NCBI RefSeq assembly: GCF_000830505.1 | Contig: NZ_JXOK01000092.1 | Span: 1-47,239 of the forward strand | Source: Vibrio mytili | GTDB lineage: Bacteria; Pseudomonadota; Gammaproteobacteria; Enterobacterales; Vibrionaceae | Length of the DNA stretch: 47,239 bases | Reading direction: 5' to 3' | In this document: positions 47,237 through 47,239 of the stretch, piece by piece | Layout: the number at the start of each line of letters is the position of its first letter | Numbering within the stretch: position 1 is the stretch's first letter | The notes under the pieces: model-generated | Seen by the model: the letters and a program-made list of their open reading frames with translations, nothing else | Databases searched by the model: none | Told to the model about the DNA's origin: nothing | Translations under genes and position numbers: made by a program

Positions 47237-47239
47237 CCG

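Noticed and set aside
1..47239. CRISPR arrays, phage genes, integrases, insertion sequences with transposase, toxin-antitoxin pairs
   Set aside because: None seen on either strand; the gene content is core chromosome plus the msh locus.

Overview
The window looks like a chromosomal segment from a Vibrio (Vibrionaceae). It carries a complete MSHA type IV pilus locus next to mreBCD, with uvrA, galU, a QstR-like regulator and ssb on the other side. From memory, the order metH - lysC - class V aminotransferase - pglL - uvrA - galU - qstR - ssb - csrD - msh genes - mreBCD - maf - rng - yhdP - nitrilase - tldD matches the conserved Vibrio arrangement known from V. cholerae. I cannot fix the species from the sequence alone.

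Layout. 1-706: two tandem terminators of a transcription unit lying before the window, a MITE-like inverted-repeat element, and otherwise empty DNA. 707-9040: a CPA1 cation/proton antiporter (-), metH (+) behind a MetJ-like operator, lysC (-) behind a lysine riboswitch, and a class V aminotransferase (+). 9042-15565 (all -): pglL-type oligosaccharyltransferase, uvrA with a SOS box, galU, and a LuxR-type regulator resembling QstR. 15770-18757: ssb and csrD. 18769-35943: the MSHA pilus genes, mshI-J-K-L-M-N-E-G-F, then mshA, a mini-pilin, mshC-D-O-P-Q. 36096-46946: mreB-C-D, maf, rng, yhdP, a nitrilase and tldD. The window ends in a duplicated repeat of about 122 bp.

How the genes fit together. 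The msh genes build a c-di-GMP-responsive adhesive pilus. MshE is the extension ATPase with an N-terminal c-di-GMP-binding domain, MshG the platform, MshL the secretin, MshI/J/K the alignment complex, and MshA the major pilin. The minor pilin-like MshC/D/O/P and the large surface protein MshQ complete the set. csrD, directly upstream, is the usual Csr-pathway neighbour of this locus. mreBCD, rng and yhdP form a cell-shape, RNA-processing and envelope block.

The main oddities are reading-frame breaks. Six conserved genes (antiporter tail, aminotransferase, pglL, mshL, maf, tldD) carry small indels, five of which fit loss of one base. Because several hit core genes, sequencing or assembly error is the simplest explanation. 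csrD differs: it is broken by a perfect 8-bp tandem duplication, which looks like a real and potentially reversible mutation. Other points of interest are a 78-residue pilin-like gene between mshA and mshC, the absence of mshB, and an MshQ built from a beta-helix-like repeat region, a lectin-like region and a C-terminal region. I found no phage, integron, CRISPR or toxin-antitoxin system and no clearly new multi-gene system.
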